The notes beneath the pieces are model-generated. The model saw only the letters and a list, made by a program, of their open reading frames with translations. It did not search any database and had not been told where the DNA came from. From Phlebiopsis flavidoalba (taxonomy: Eukaryota; Basidiomycota; Agaricomycetes; Polyporales; Phanerochaetaceae): 64,000 bases of DNA. The position numbers were made by a program, and so were the translations under genes. The stretch is from NCBI GenBank assembly GCA_035772785.1, contig JAOCPU010000011.1:62001-126000 (forward strand), read 5' to 3'. The stretch's first letter is position 1, and every line of letters begins with the position of its first letter. Positions 62,719 to 64,000 of this stretch are shown here, piece after piece.

Positions 62719-64000
62719 GTCCGTATAGGAGCTGGTGACGTGGAAAAAGAAAGAGCGGGGCTTTAGAGTACGTACCCCCACAAATCCGCTGCACTTAAGT
62801 TTGATCGAGTCAAGCGTCCGCGTCCGAGTCCGCGTCAGCCTCAAGCTGCGTACACCCATTCCGGATATGTAGCTGAGCTTCAACGCCACGGGCTTCGGAT
62901 TTCAAAATTTTGCGTTAAACTTCATGAGTCTTATTTGTATCTCCACGATGGTGATGCTGGTGGTGGCCGGTGATCGGATCCATTGATCAAAAGCACGAGA
63001 TGGATCAAGCAATGATATGCACGGTAATCTACGATGATTGATATGATGGCGTCAAAAAAAATGCACGGTAATATCATGAATGAAATTTCCGACGATGATG
63101 AGGAAGGACAATTCCCGGACCACTTGGACACAGATAGCGTTCCAAACCCGGCTGGCCGTAGTAGATGGTCGCTTCACTTAACTTGGAGCATTATGTTAAC
63201 ACATCAACCTGCTGAAAACGCCCAGATGCACTGACCTTTATCCAAAATTGAAAACACAGCATGTTCTCGAGCTATGAACATGTCAATGTTACCACTATAA
63301 CAGCTTCTGGAAGCTCAGATTGCGTAGAAAGTCGACACCTCCTTAGCGACCAACCCTAGGTCTGTCGCTCTTTCGCCACTGTAATGGTAGCAATGGCATG
63401 CAGAAAAATACACATTGAGGATATTGACGCGGGGTCCCCTGTACACGTTTGCGTGCTAATTTCTGAACGAGTCGACCTGTCGAAAATTTGCGAGATGCCG
63501 AAAGCGGGCGCTATATACTCACATTGGACAGCTTAGCAGACTATAGTTATTGTTGCCAAGTTTTGCGTTTTTTTGCAGGATATTACAAGGGGACTCGTTC
63601 AATCACCTGCATGGTCTTGTGCTTCCTTGTTTAGAATGACGGTATTCCTGATAGGCGCCGTTTTTCACGGTGCCCCAACGCTGGGGAGGTTTACGGTCTC
63701 CCGCACCTGGTCCAAATCGGGTACCGGCTGCCGCCGGGCGTCCGTGATCTGGCCGTCCTCACAAGCGCCCTCCCGCCCTCTCGCGTATGTTAGCGCGCGT
63801 CGTTCGGAACAATTGGACTGTGAATCCCCGAGGAACCGTCAATTTGGGGGGCCAAATTTACTGGTCGGCCTCGTTTCGCTGGGGACCCCTGCGAGAATCA
63901 GGCCCGGTCTCAGCTAGCTGATGACTGGCAGATTGACGGTCCTCGTGGGAGATTTACGGTCCCTCAGGCGCTTAACGGCGCCCTCCCCGCCATATTCCTC
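62719..64000. other. Non-coding right end with a repeated TTTACGGTC motif
   Basis: No recognised gene. 62719-63600 contains only short frames. From about 63690 to the window edge, GTTTACGGTC (63690), ATTGACGGTC (63932) and ATTTACGGTCC (63951) are direct repeats of one motif, with an inverted CCGTCAAT at about 63836. DNA here is GC-richer than its surroundings. It may be the edge of a repeat or transposable element that continues beyond the window. Confidence 0.35.

Noticed and set aside
62931..63234. Overlapping plus/minus frames at 63.0-63.2 kb (acidic EISDDDEEGQ)
   Set aside because: Short, on both strands, no family match or splice support.

Overview
This window is nuclear DNA of a filamentous basidiomycete, most likely an Agaricomycete. 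The signs are genes cut by many short introns (GTRNGY...YAG), a CT-rich promoter style, and basidiomycete-type families: a DUF6534 membrane protein, two cytochrome P450s, a fungal tetraspanin, a LEA-2-like single-pass protein and a secreted type-B carboxylesterase. Order or genus cannot be read from the sequence. No plasmid, phage, bacterial, CRISPR or rRNA feature was seen.

Almost every recognisable gene changes reading frame repeatedly, usually at a one-base gain or loss in a short homopolymer, while the protein similarity carries on across the break. This affects housekeeping genes (RPAP1, V-ATPase subunit c, thioredoxin reductase, PRMT3, Msp1). I read it mainly as sequence/assembly error, not mass pseudogenisation. 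All gene spans below are therefore envelopes stitched from several frames and short introns; exact exon edges are approximate.

Layout. 0-1.35 kb: 3' end of RPAP1 (+). 1.74-24.8 kb: three dispersed copies (+) of one unusual family, two RRM-like domains, an Arg/Glu-rich coiled coil and a C-terminal HPDKW (J-like/NFKBIL1-like) module. Interleaved with them are a PCA1/CrpA-like heavy-metal P1B-ATPase (-) with Cys-pair repeats, an arginine methyltransferase of the PRMT3 type (-), a cytochrome P450 (+) and a tRNA (-). 25-31 kb: poorly resolved, GC-rich, with a coiled-coil gene (-) and hypothetical ORFs. 31.5-43.8 kb: a run of minus-strand genes, SUN-like SLP1 homologue, V-ATPase proteolipid, thioredoxin reductase, tetraspanin, a degenerate ~180-bp tandem array, and a LEA-2-like membrane protein. 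46.6-49.2 kb: CCDC25/JLP2-like gene (+) tail-to-tail with an Msp1-type AAA ATPase (-). 51.8-52.4 kb: a MITE with TA target duplication. 52.7-62.7 kb, visibly more AT-rich: carboxylesterase (-), an unidentified gene (-), a DUF6534 membrane protein (-) and a second P450 (-). The last 1.2 kb is non-coding as far as I can tell.

The genes do not form one pathway. The 31-50 kb block is cellular housekeeping (ER/nuclear envelope, vacuolar acidification, redox, outer-membrane protein quality control). The two ends carry accessory functions: metal efflux, P450 oxidation, secreted esterase, and an expanded RNA-binding-like family.
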